Positions 41,375-48,396 of a stretch of 64,000 nt of DNA are shown here, in pieces. The stretch is taken from the NCBI RefSeq assembly GCF_039542035.1, contig NZ_BAABHJ010000040.1, forward strand, positions 434,001 through 498,000, given 5' to 3'. The notes beneath the pieces are model-generated. The model saw only the letters and a list, made by a program, of their open reading frames with translations. It made no database searches and was not told the DNA's origin. This DNA comes from Actinoallomurus liliacearum (GTDB lineage: Bacteria > Actinomycetota > Actinomycetes > Streptosporangiales > Streptosporangiaceae). Position numbers and translations under genes: made by a program. Position 1 is the first letter of the stretch. Each line of letters begins with the position of its first letter.

Positions 41375-42565
41375 GTGGACCCCGTGCGCAATCCCTACGC
41401 CCCCGGCGCGGGGCAGCGACCTCCAGAGCTCACCGGCCGCGACCGCGAGCTGCGGCAGTTCGAGGTCGTGCTCGAACGTGTCGCCCACGGCCGCCCCGAG
41501 CGCAGCATGATCCTGACCGGCCTGCGCGGCGTGGGCAAGACCGTGCTGCTCAACACGTTCCGGTCGATGGCGATCCAGCGGCTGTGGGGGACCGGCAAGA
41601 TCGAGGCGCGTCCCGACCAGTCGATCCGCCGTCCCGTGGCCTCCGCCCTGCACATGGCCGTACGCGAGCTGGCCCCCCGGCATCGCGCGCCCGACCGCAT
41701 CGAGGGTTTCCTCGGCGTGCTCAAGGCGTTCGCGCAGGCCGAGACCGAGCCGGCGAAGGGCAAGACCGCGCCGCGCCGGTGGAACCCCGGCATCGACGTG
41801 CCCGCCGCGCGCGGCCGGGCCGACTCCGGTGACCTGGAGATCGACCTGACCGAGCTGTTCGTCGACGCGGCCTCGGTCGCCACCGACCTCGGCGTGGGCA
41901 TCGCGCTGTTCGTCGACGAGATGCAGGACATCCCGGCCGACGACGTGTCGGCGCTGTGCGCGGCCTGCCATGAGCTGTCCCAGAGCGGGGGACCGCTGAT
42001 CGTGGTCGGTGCCGGGCTGCCGCACCTGCCCGCGGTGCTGTCGGCCAGCAAGTCCTACTCCGAGCGCCTCTTCCGGTACGCCCGCATCGACCGGCTCGAC
42101 CGGTCCGCCGCCGACCTGGCGCTGCTCGCCCCGGCCGAGCGGGAGGGCGTGACCTTCACCCCGGACGCCCTCGACGCGCTCTACCAGGCCGCCGACGGCT
42201 ATCCCTACTTCGTCCAGGCGTACGGCAAGGTCGCCTGGGACATCGCGCCGGAGACTCCGATCAGCGCGGACGACATCAAGGTCGCGGCGCCGGAGGCGGA
42301 GGGGGAGCTGGCGGTCGGCTTCTTCGGCAGTCGGTACGAGCGCGCGACCCCGGCCGAGCGCGACTACATGCGGGCCATGGCGTCGCTGGGCGACGACCCG
42401 GTGCCGACCTCCACCGTCGCCGAGGAGCTGGGCCGCAAGCCGTCCAGCCTCTCGCCGGCCCGCGACGGCCTCATCAAGAAGGGCCTGATCTACAGCGCGG
42501 AGCGCGGTCTGGTCGCCTTCACGGTGCCGCACTTCGGGCACTTCCTCCGGTCCCAGCCGGTCTGA
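41375..42565 (+). CDS. AAA-type ATPase with C-terminal winged helix
   Basis: 396 aa from GTG 41375; homologues of this type typically begin with DPVRNPYAPGAGQRPPEL. TAGAGT lies eight bases upstream. A GTG at 41255 with GAGGAGG could extend it by 40 residues of poor quality. Walker A ILTGLRGVGKTVLL, Walker B IALFVDEMQD, and a sensor segment LIVVGAGLPHLP follow. The last 80 residues look like a winged helix (ELGRKPSSLSPARDGLIKKG). STAND/AAA proteins like this are found widely in actinobacteria as solitary genes, role unknown. CTAG-rich palindromic DNA borders it on both sides. Confidence 0.8.
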   Translation: MDPVRNPYAPGAGQRPPELTGRDRELRQFEVVLERVAHGRPERSMILTGLRGVGKTVLLNTFRSMAIQRLWGTGKIEARPDQSIRRPVASALHMAVRELAPRHRAPDRIEGFLGVLKAFAQAETEPAKGKTAPRRWNPGIDVPAARGRADSGDLEIDLTELFVDAASVATDLGVGIALFVDEMQDIPADDVSALCAACHELSQSGGPLIVVGAGLPHLPAVLSASKSYSERLFRYARIDRLDRSAADLALLAPAEREGVTFTPDALDALYQAADGYPYFVQAYGKVAWDIAPETPISADDIKVAAPEAEGELAVGFFGSRYERATPAERDYMRAMASLGDDPVPTSTVAEELGRKPSSLSPARDGLIKKGLIYSAERGLVAFTVPHFGHFLRSQPV

Positions 42566-42614
42566 GTCCCGCCGCCACAGCCGCTCTGACGTCGTATATC
42601 GGTCTCTTGCGAAT

Positions 42615-42739
42615 GCGCTAGAGAGGCATAGGCGACCCGATCGAGCGAGCGTCGAGCGAAATCTACGCCTCTCTAGTCGCGACGTTAGAGAGCGCTAGAG
42701 AACGGTCGAGAGTCGAGTCGAGTTCTCTATAGCGCTTTC
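42615..42739. repeat. CTAG-rich inverted repeats downstream of the AAA ATPase
   Basis: CTAGAGAGGC (42618-42627) pairs with GCCTCTCTAG (42667-42676). GCGCTAGAGAAC (42693-42704) pairs with GTTCTCTATAGCGC with two extra bases. The tetramer CTAG, normally very rare in such genomes, occurs four times in about 125 bp. A shorter related stretch (GAAATCTACG, CTTTCTA, TCATAGAGTCCG) precedes the ATPase start. Confidence 0.7.
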
Positions 42740-42760
42740 TAGTGAACGCGGAAGAGTCCG

Positions 42761-43345
42761 CTATATGCCTGCAGAGGCCCCCAGGAGGTCGGTGGTGCGC
42801 ACCACCCGAGCGAACCGGCCGTGGTGCAGGCTCGCGGCCGTCGCCCGGGTGAGCTCCTCCGCGGTCACCGTCTCCCCGTCCGGCCCGACGGCGTCGAAGG
42901 TGTGCATGGCGTCGATCGGGTAGAGCACGTCGTATCCGAGGTTGCCGCCCATTCGAGCGGTGGTCTCGTTGCACATGTTCGTCTGGATGCCGATGATCAC
43001 GATCTGGTCGATGCCGCGCTCGCGCAGCCAGCCGTCGAGGTCCGGCTTGCCGTAGAACGCCGAGTTCACGTTCTTGGTCACGAAGAGGTGGGGCTCGGCG
43101 CCCTCGAACGCCGCGACGACGACGTCCTTGAGCGCGTTCCCCGGCGACTCCGGTGCCAACGGCGATCCCTCCGGGCTGTCGTGCCGGACCAGCACGATCG
43201 GCCGGCCCGCCGCCCGCCAGGCCCGGATGAGGGCCACGATGTTGTCCTCGGCGGCCGGGTTGTCGCGCCGGCCGAAGTACGGGTCCTCGAAACCCTTCTG
43301 GACGTCGATCACGATGAGTGCCGCGTTCGCGCTGAGTTCTGCCAT
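42761..43345 (-). CDS. Isochorismatase-family cysteine hydrolase
   Basis: 194 aa from ATG 43345; ATG 43357 is the alternative. Catalytic triad Asp in ALIVIDVQKGFEDP, Lys in FVTKNVNSAF, Cys in GIQTNMCNETTARMGG. Such enzymes hydrolyse amides or vinyl ethers (nicotinamidase, N-carbamoyl compounds, isochorismate). The substrate is unknown. The gene is divergent from the GlxA-type regulator with only 71 bp between starts, and a long inverted repeat in that gap suggests joint control. Confidence 0.85.
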   Translation of the reverse strand: MAELSANAALIVIDVQKGFEDPYFGRRDNPAAEDNIVALIRAWRAAGRPIVLVRHDSPEGSPLAPESPGNALKDVVVAAFEGAEPHLFVTKNVNSAFYGKPDLDGWLRERGIDQIVIIGIQTNMCNETTARMGGNLGYDVLYPIDAMHTFDAVGPDGETVTAEELTRATAASLHHGRFARVVRTTDLLGASAGI

Positions 43346-43382
43346 GTCGGGAAGCATCCCCTCGCGACGAGTACCCGACGAG

Positions 43383-43417
43383 TGGCAGAAAAGTCGACCT
43401 ACGGTACTTTCCTGCCA
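43383..43417. promoter_or_regulatory. Inverted repeat over the GlxA-type gene promoter
   Basis: TGGCAGAAAAGT (43383-43394) and ACTTTCCTGCCA (43406-43417) match at 11 of 12 positions, with an 11-nt spacer. The right arm covers the -10 hexamer TACTTT (43405-43410), which is six bases before ATG 43417. Probable autoregulatory operator shared with the divergent isochorismatase gene. Confidence 0.65.
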
Positions 43418-44358
43418 TGCGTACCGTCGGCGTCGTCGTCTGCGACGGCATCCGCCCCTTCGACTACGGCGTGATCACCGAGGTCTGGGGAGTCTCTCGC
43501 CCCGGGTGTTCCGACTTCGAGCTGTGGCGCTGCGGTGAGGGCCCCGTGCGGCTCGAGCACGGCGTCACCCTCGCCCCCGACCGGGGCCTGGCCGCGCTCA
43601 CCGAGTGCGACCTCGTCGTCATGCCCGGCCGGGTCGACGCCCTCGCCCCCGTGTCCGCCGCCGTCCTCGACGCGCTGCGCGCCGCGTACGAGGCGAAGGT
43701 GCCGATCGCGTCGCTGTGCGCGGGGGCGTTCGTGCTGGGCGCGGCCGGTCTGCTCGACGGCCGCCGGGCCGTCACCCACTGGGCGCTGACCGACGCGCTC
43801 GCCGAGCGCTACCCCGCCGCCCGTGTTCGACCCGACGTGCTGTTCACCGAGGACGGCGGCATCTGGACCTCGGCGGGCACGGCCGCCGGCATCGACCTGT
43901 GCCTCCACCTCGTACGCCGGGCCCGCGGCGCCGCCGTCGCCAACACCATCGCCCGGCGCATGGTCACCGCCGCGCACCGGGAGGGCGGCCAGGCGCAGTT
44001 CGTCGAGCGTCCGGTCCCCGCCCCGGCCACCGCGCAGTCCGCCGTCGCCGACACCCTCGAGTGGGCCCGCCACCACCTGGCCGAGCCGCTGTCCGTGGCG
44101 GACCTGGCGAGGCGGTCGGGCACCGCCCCGCGGACGTTCGCCCGACACTTCACCCAGCTCACCGGCACCACGCCCGCCCACTGGCTGATCCGGCAGCGCG
44201 TCGCCGAGGCGCAGCGGCTCCTGGAGACCACCGACCTGGCGGTCGAGCAGGTGGCGGCCCGCACCGGGTTCGGCACCGCCACCATGCTCCGCCGCCACTT
44301 CGCGCGCGTCGTCGGTGTGCCGCCCACCAGCTACCGCCGGACGTTCGCCGGCGTGTAG
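43417..44358 (+). CDS. GlxA-type transcriptional regulator (DJ-1/PfpI plus AraC)
   Basis: 313 aa. Residues 1-170 are a DJ-1/PfpI domain with the nucleophile-elbow Cys in IASLCAGAFVLGAAGLLDGR. The C-terminal AraC module has two helix-turn-helix units (LSVADLARRSGTAPRTFARH and LAVEQVAARTGFGTATMLRR). Such regulators sense small molecules, as GlxA-type and arginine-related regulators do. ATG 43417 has no RBS, consistent with a leaderless start. Its 3' end overlaps the convergent monooxygenase gene by 28 bp. Confidence 0.9.
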   Translation: MRTVGVVVCDGIRPFDYGVITEVWGVSRPGCSDFELWRCGEGPVRLEHGVTLAPDRGLAALTECDLVVMPGRVDALAPVSAAVLDALRAAYEAKVPIASLCAGAFVLGAAGLLDGRRAVTHWALTDALAERYPAARVRPDVLFTEDGGIWTSAGTAAGIDLCLHLVRRARGAAVANTIARRMVTAAHREGGQAQFVERPVPAPATAQSAVADTLEWARHHLAEPLSVADLARRSGTAPRTFARHFTQLTGTTPAHWLIRQRVAEAQRLLETTDLAVEQVAARTGFGTATMLRRHFARVVGVPPTSYRRTFAGV

Positions 44359-45500
44359 TCCTTCAGCGTGAGCGAGTTCGCCACCTCGGTGAGTCGCGCG
44401 GTGTTGTTGTCGAACTCCGGGACCTCCGCGCCGTCCTCCAGGAGCTCCCGGTCGACCAGCGCGAGCGCCTGGTTGTCGGCGACGAAGTCGCGCAGCTCCG
44501 CCTCGTACGCCGCGAACCCGGCCTCGTGGTCGCCGTCGGCCGCCGCCAGCTCGCCGGCCAGGACGTACGCGCCGATGAGGGCCATGCTCGTGCCCTGCCC
44601 GGACATCGGCGACCCGCAGTACCCCGCGTCGCCCAGCAGCGCGACCCGGCCGCGCGACCAGCGGTCCAGGTGGATCTGGGCCATGGCGTCGAAGTGGAAG
44701 TCCGGCGCGTCCCACATGTACTTCAGCGCGGTGGGGAACACCCACACGTCGCCGATGCGGTCGGCCAGCAGCCGCTTCTGCGCCTCGATGTCCCGGTAGT
44801 CGTAGTCCAGCGGCTCCTCGGACCCGAACCCGACGTACACCCGGACCTCGCCGTTGCCGCGCGCGGTCATCACGCCGCCGCCGACGCCGCCCTCCATGCA
44901 GAAGGTCTGCCAGCGGTCCAGGCCGAGGAAGTTCGGCGCGGTGTACACCGCGACGTACATCCCGAGGTGCCGGATGAACTCCGTCTCGGGCCCGAAGACG
45001 AGCCTGCGGACGTTCGAGTGCAGTCCGTCGGCGCCGACGACCAGGTCGTACGACCGCGCGACCCCGCTCTCGAACGTGACGTGCACGCCGTCCCCGTCCT
45101 GGGCGATCGCGGCGATCGAGTCGTCGAACAGGTACTCCACCCGGTCCCCCGTCGCGTTCCGCAGCAGTCCGACCAGGTCGTCGCGCATGATCTCGACGTC
45201 GGGACTGTCGAGGTCGCCGCCGCTGAACGTCCGCTCCGTGCTGGAGTACAGCTCCTTGCCGGAGCCGTCGACCATCGACGAGCCGCGCATGTCCGTCTTG
45301 AGTCGTCGCATGTCGGGCAGGATGCCCATCCGCTCCGCGACGGCCAGCGCCGTGCCGCGTACGTCGATCGCCTGACCGCCGGGCCGGGGCTCGGCCGCCC
45401 GCTCCACCACGGTCACATCGAAGCCGTGGTGGTCCAGCCAGTACGCCTGCGCCAGGCCCGCGATGCCGGCACCGGAGATGAGAACGCGCGTGTTCCGCAT
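44331..45500 (-). CDS. FAD-dependent monooxygenase (TetX/PHBH type)
   Basis: 389 aa. Rossmann motif VLISGAGIAGLAQAYWLDHH at the N-terminus, the DG-like VVGADGLHSNVRRLV and the second FAD motif ALLGDAGYCGSPMSGQGTSM. Group A flavin hydroxylases of this kind act on aromatic or polyketide compounds, including tetracyclines in TetX. ATG 45500 has AGGGAG upstream. The last codons overlap the 3' end of the GlxA-type gene, so the two transcripts are convergent. Confidence 0.9.
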   Translation of the reverse strand: MRNTRVLISGAGIAGLAQAYWLDHHGFDVTVVERAAEPRPGGQAIDVRGTALAVAERMGILPDMRRLKTDMRGSSMVDGSGKELYSSTERTFSGGDLDSPDVEIMRDDLVGLLRNATGDRVEYLFDDSIAAIAQDGDGVHVTFESGVARSYDLVVGADGLHSNVRRLVFGPETEFIRHLGMYVAVYTAPNFLGLDRWQTFCMEGGVGGGVMTARGNGEVRVYVGFGSEEPLDYDYRDIEAQKRLLADRIGDVWVFPTALKYMWDAPDFHFDAMAQIHLDRWSRGRVALLGDAGYCGSPMSGQGTSMALIGAYVLAGELAAADGDHEAGFAAYEAELRDFVADNQALALVDRELLEDGAEVPEFDNNTARLTEVANSLTLKDYTPANVRR

Positions 45501-45673
45501 GAGAGGCTCCCTGAGACTCGGTTCGGCGCGGTGTCCCCCGCGCAGAACCCAATCTCGTGCCCGCCGCGCACCGCCGGCTGACAGGCCGCTGGCAGCACGC
45601 GGTGAACGTACGTCAGCGCGCCATCAGCGTCCCCGACGCGACTGTCGGCAGGTGCGCGCGTGCCGTCGGCGCG

Positions 45674-46483
45674 TCAGCGCCCCCCGATGGGGCTGTGCAC
45701 CCGCTGTGGCCCGGAGTCGTCGTCCTGGCGTTCCCAGCCCGAGTCCCATGCCACCCCGGCGCGTACGGCCGCCGATCCCCCGTCGACCGGGACGGCGAAC
45801 ACCACCTCGACCGCCCGGCCGTCCACCTCCCCGGGGTAGACGAGGTAGCGGTGGCAGAGCTCGCGCCACACGTCGGTCGGCTCGGCCGAGGTGAGGGACG
45901 CCGCGTGCTCGCGCCACGCGGCGCTCGGCCGCAACGCCGCGTACGTCGCGTCGAGCGGCACGTCGCGCAGCTCGCACGGGATCGGATGCAGCCGGTGCTC
46001 GATCGCGTCCACCACCTCGGGGGACACCGCCAGGAACACCAGGCAGTCCACGGCGAGCAGCGCCGCGGACCGGCCGTCCGCCGAGGCGAGGATCCGCACG
46101 CCGGTCCCGGGCGCTTCGGCGGCCATGACGGCCGCCCCGGTCAGCACCGCGGCCCGGACCACGCCCAGCCGCCGGGCGGGCGCGGTGCTGAGCCGGCCGA
46201 AGCAGCCGCACGCCTCATCCGACCCGCGCCGTACGAGATCGGCGACCACGGAGGTGGCGGTCGCGAAGAACACCACGCTTGCCAGCCGCACCGCGAACAT
46301 AGAGGTCGTCAGCAGGAGGATGCCGAGCACCGCCTCGGTGGCCCCGACGCCCAGGGCGAAGGTGCCTCCTCGGTACCGGGTGAGGTTCGGCGTACGGCCG
46401 TGGGGGAGCGCCTTACCGACGGCCCCGGCCAGGAGCACCACGGCCAGGAACGGAATCTGCACCTCGCGGAACAGTTCGGTCAT
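45674..46483 (-). CDS. MauE/DoxX-like redox membrane protein with C-terminal extension
   Basis: 269 aa. Four to five N-terminal helices (IPFLAVVLLAGAVGKALPHG, GATEAVLGILLLTT). EACGCFGR follows, the CxC motif of MauE-type proteins that support disulfide formation. A soluble C-terminal part of about 130 residues holds Cys in HPIPCELRD and ELCHRYLVY. ATG 46483 is preceded by GGAGGGCCC and by the two micro-ORFs, so its translation is coupled to the double-psi-barrel gene upstream. Probably works in redox folding of an envelope protein; partner unknown. Confidence 0.75.
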   Translation of the reverse strand: MTELFREVQIPFLAVVLLAGAVGKALPHGRTPNLTRYRGGTFALGVGATEAVLGILLLTTSMFAVRLASVVFFATATSVVADLVRRGSDEACGCFGRLSTAPARRLGVVRAAVLTGAAVMAAEAPGTGVRILASADGRSAALLAVDCLVFLAVSPEVVDAIEHRLHPIPCELRDVPLDATYAALRPSAAWREHAASLTSAEPTDVWRELCHRYLVYPGEVDGRAVEVVFAVPVDGGSAAVRAGVAWDSGWERQDDDSGPQRVHSPIGGR

Positions 46484-46539
46484 GGGCCCTCCTTCGTCGG
46501 AGGGGCGACACGTGGGATTCCCTCGCTTCGCTCGGTCAT
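46480..46539 (-). CDS. Micro-ORF 2 (19 aa) in a coupled chain
   Basis: Reads MTERSEGIPRVAPPTKEGP. Its stop overlaps the ATG of the MauE-like gene (ATGA), and its own ATG overlaps the stop of micro-ORF 1. It has a GGAGGGCCC box upstream. It is a near copy of micro-ORF 1, produced by a tandem duplication of 56/68 bp. It may only serve as a coupling element; the peptide need not have a function. Confidence 0.4.
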   Translation of the reverse strand: MTERSEGIPRVAPPTKEGP

Positions 46540-46604
46540 GGGCCCTCCTCCGTCGGAGGGGCGACTCGTGGGGCTGCGCTTTTGATTCCCTCGCTTCGCT
46601 CGGT
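46481..46604. repeat. Tandem duplication containing RBS and start codon
   Basis: Unit A 46481-46536 (56 bp) and unit B 46537-46604 (68 bp, with a 12-bp insertion). Each contains, on the minus strand, ATGACCGAGCGAAGCGAGG, a CCTCCGACG hairpin-like segment and the GGAGGGCCC box for the next start. Confidence 0.85.
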
Positions 46605-46607
46605 CAT
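46536..46607 (-). CDS. Micro-ORF 1 (23 aa) in a coupled chain
   Basis: Begins MTERSEGIKSAAPRV and ends PPTEEGP. The ATG overlaps the TGA of the double-psi-barrel gene, and its TGA overlaps the ATG of micro-ORF 2. The two duplicated units thus keep an unbroken ATGA relay between the two full-length genes. Coding is inferred from position and RBS only. Confidence 0.4.
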   Translation of the reverse strand: MTERSEGIKSAAPRVAPPTEEGP

Positions 46608-47548
46608 GGGCGGTCCACTCGTACCGTGACGTTGAAGCATCCGACGTCCAGGTCGCCGCCCAGATCGACGAACGCGCTCCTCGACAGTTCGACCACCCGG
46701 CCGCGCGGCGAGGTTCCGCACCGGACGCAGCGGTCGCAGAAGCGGGCGGCCAGGCACCCGCACTCGATGACCGGCACGTGCGCCTCCTGTCCGGTGCACT
46801 CGTTGCGGACCCGCAGCACACTGCCCAGCGACAGGTATGGCAGCCGGGTCGCCGGGCCGGTGCCGCAGCCACCGCCGTCACCGTACGGGTCCAGGGCCGG
46901 GTACGCCGCGCCGCGCGCGCCGTCGGGATGGTCGAACCACGTCGCCGTGCCGCGCAGGACCCGTACGGAGCCCACCGACCGGCGCGACGTCGGCTCGATC
47001 GCGTGCGGGGCCGGCTGGGGTGACGTCTGCGCGGGGCGCAGCCCGAGGACCTCACCGCCCCGCCGGACACCGATGACGTCGAGCAGCGCGCCGGGCTCCA
47101 GGCGGGGATGGCGCACCTGCACCCGGCGCAGCGCCTGCGCCGGCACCGTCACGGCCTGGCGCCCGCGATGCGGCCCCGCGTCGACCTCGAACACGTCGCC
47201 GACCCGCCTGGTGATCACGCCGGTGACCCGCGTGATGTCGACCCAGATGTGCTCGGCGGCCAGGCCACCGGCCTCGGCCGGGCGCACCACGGCGTGCCGT
47301 CCGGGACGCAGGGCCGCGAGCTCGGCGCGGCCGTCGTACCAGATGGAGACGGTCGCCGACATCGGCAGACGCACCTGCGTACCGTCCGCCAGGGCGAGCG
47401 TGAGGACGTGGGGACTGGCGTCGACGATCACTCCCTCGATCGCGCGCCGGGGCCAGGAATCGTTCTCTTCCGGATAACGCGGCGCGTCACTGAACACCGC
47501 CGCCCGGAGCCGGCGTCGGCGGTGCATTAAATCGCGGGATGGCAGCAT
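46604..47548 (-). CDS. Protein with C-terminal RlpA-like double-psi beta-barrel
   Basis: 314 aa from ATG 47548, with GGAG upstream; ATG 47566 is possible. The first 180 residues are beta-rich with repeated segments (GVIVDASPHVLTLALADGTQ; VTGVITRRVGDVFEVDAGPH) and no signal peptide. The last 120 are RlpA/expansin-like: GTATWFDHPDGARG, CGTGPATRLPYLSLGSVLRV, and ELSRSAFVDLGGDLDVGCFN. Six cysteines in ECGCLAARFCDRCVRC and nearby could form disulfides, which fits the MauE-like partner. The lack of an export signal is odd for a wall-related domain; an upstream TM may have been lost, or the protein is cytosolic. Confidence 0.7.
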   Translation of the reverse strand: MLPSRDLMHRRRRLRAAVFSDAPRYPEENDSWPRRAIEGVIVDASPHVLTLALADGTQVRLPMSATVSIWYDGRAELAALRPGRHAVVRPAEAGGLAAEHIWVDITRVTGVITRRVGDVFEVDAGPHRGRQAVTVPAQALRRVQVRHPRLEPGALLDVIGVRRGGEVLGLRPAQTSPQPAPHAIEPTSRRSVGSVRVLRGTATWFDHPDGARGAAYPALDPYGDGGGCGTGPATRLPYLSLGSVLRVRNECTGQEAHVPVIECGCLAARFCDRCVRCGTSPRGRVVELSRSAFVDLGGDLDVGCFNVTVRVDRP

Positions 47549-47795
47549 GGGGGAAGCTCCGAACATCGATGACAGTGCTCATGGCCGTTGCGACGGGAAG
47601 TCGCACGTCAAGCCTTACCCCGTGCGTTCCTTCTGTCGACTCCTTTGTCCAAATCGGCCAAAGATGCCGATAGGTATACGTGACAGTTTTTCATGATTGT
47701 CGTGGGACGGGTTGGCTGAAACATGAGGGGCGACTTGATCCACAATTACGGTCCCCGTGCGATCGTCGGCATGGTGTCAGAACGAACTCCCCAGC

Positions 47796-48314
47796 ATGCC
47801 GGGCGGTCCTGTGGGAACTGCGTCGCACGATGAGTTCCGTGACTTCGTCGCGGCACGGCGTCCCACGCTCCTGCGCGCCGCCCTCCTGCTCACCGCCGAC
47901 CGTACCGAGGCCGAGGACCTGCTGCAGGCCGCCTTGGCCAAGACCTACCTCGCCTGGGACCGGATCAAGGACCGCGCCGCCCTCGACGGCTACGTCCGCC
48001 GCGCGATGGTGAACATCAACATCTCCTGGTGGCGGCGGCGCCGGCTGGAGGAGTACCCGACCGACGAGATGCCCGACACCCCCGTCGCCGACCACACCGA
48101 CCGCAGCGAACTGCGCGACGCCCTCGACCGCCTGCTGGACCGCCTGCCCGCCCGCCAGCGCGCGTACATCGTGCTGCGCTACTTCGACGACCTCACCGAG
48201 GCCGAGATCGCCGAGGCGCTCGGCGTCAGCGTCGGAACCGTGAAGAGCACCGTCTCCCGCGCCATGGCCAAACTGCGCGAGGACGCCGACGAGGAGTTCG
48301 CCGCCCTGGAGTGA
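47796..48314 (+). CDS. SigE-family ECF sigma factor
   Basis: 172 aa from ATG 47796. Region 2: FRDFVAARRPTLLRAALLLT, RTEAEDLLQAALAKTYLAWD. Region 4: LDRLPARQRAYIVLRYFDDL, then GVSVGTVKSTVSRAMAKLRE. It belongs to the SigE-type ECF group of actinobacteria, usually followed by an anti-sigma gene. Here the next gene is an acyl-CoA synthetase and no anti-sigma gene is seen. An AT-rich stretch around 47640-47700 is a likely promoter region. Confidence 0.85.
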   Translation: MPGGPVGTASHDEFRDFVAARRPTLLRAALLLTADRTEAEDLLQAALAKTYLAWDRIKDRAALDGYVRRAMVNINISWWRRRRLEEYPTDEMPDTPVADHTDRSELRDALDRLLDRLPARQRAYIVLRYFDDLTEAEIAEALGVSVGTVKSTVSRAMAKLREDADEEFAALE

Positions 48315-48396
48315 TCGCCGATCTCGCCGGGAGATGCTGACAAGGGACTGCGCGGAGGGCCACAATCCGGTCACACCCTCGAGCGTGGAGGCCGCC

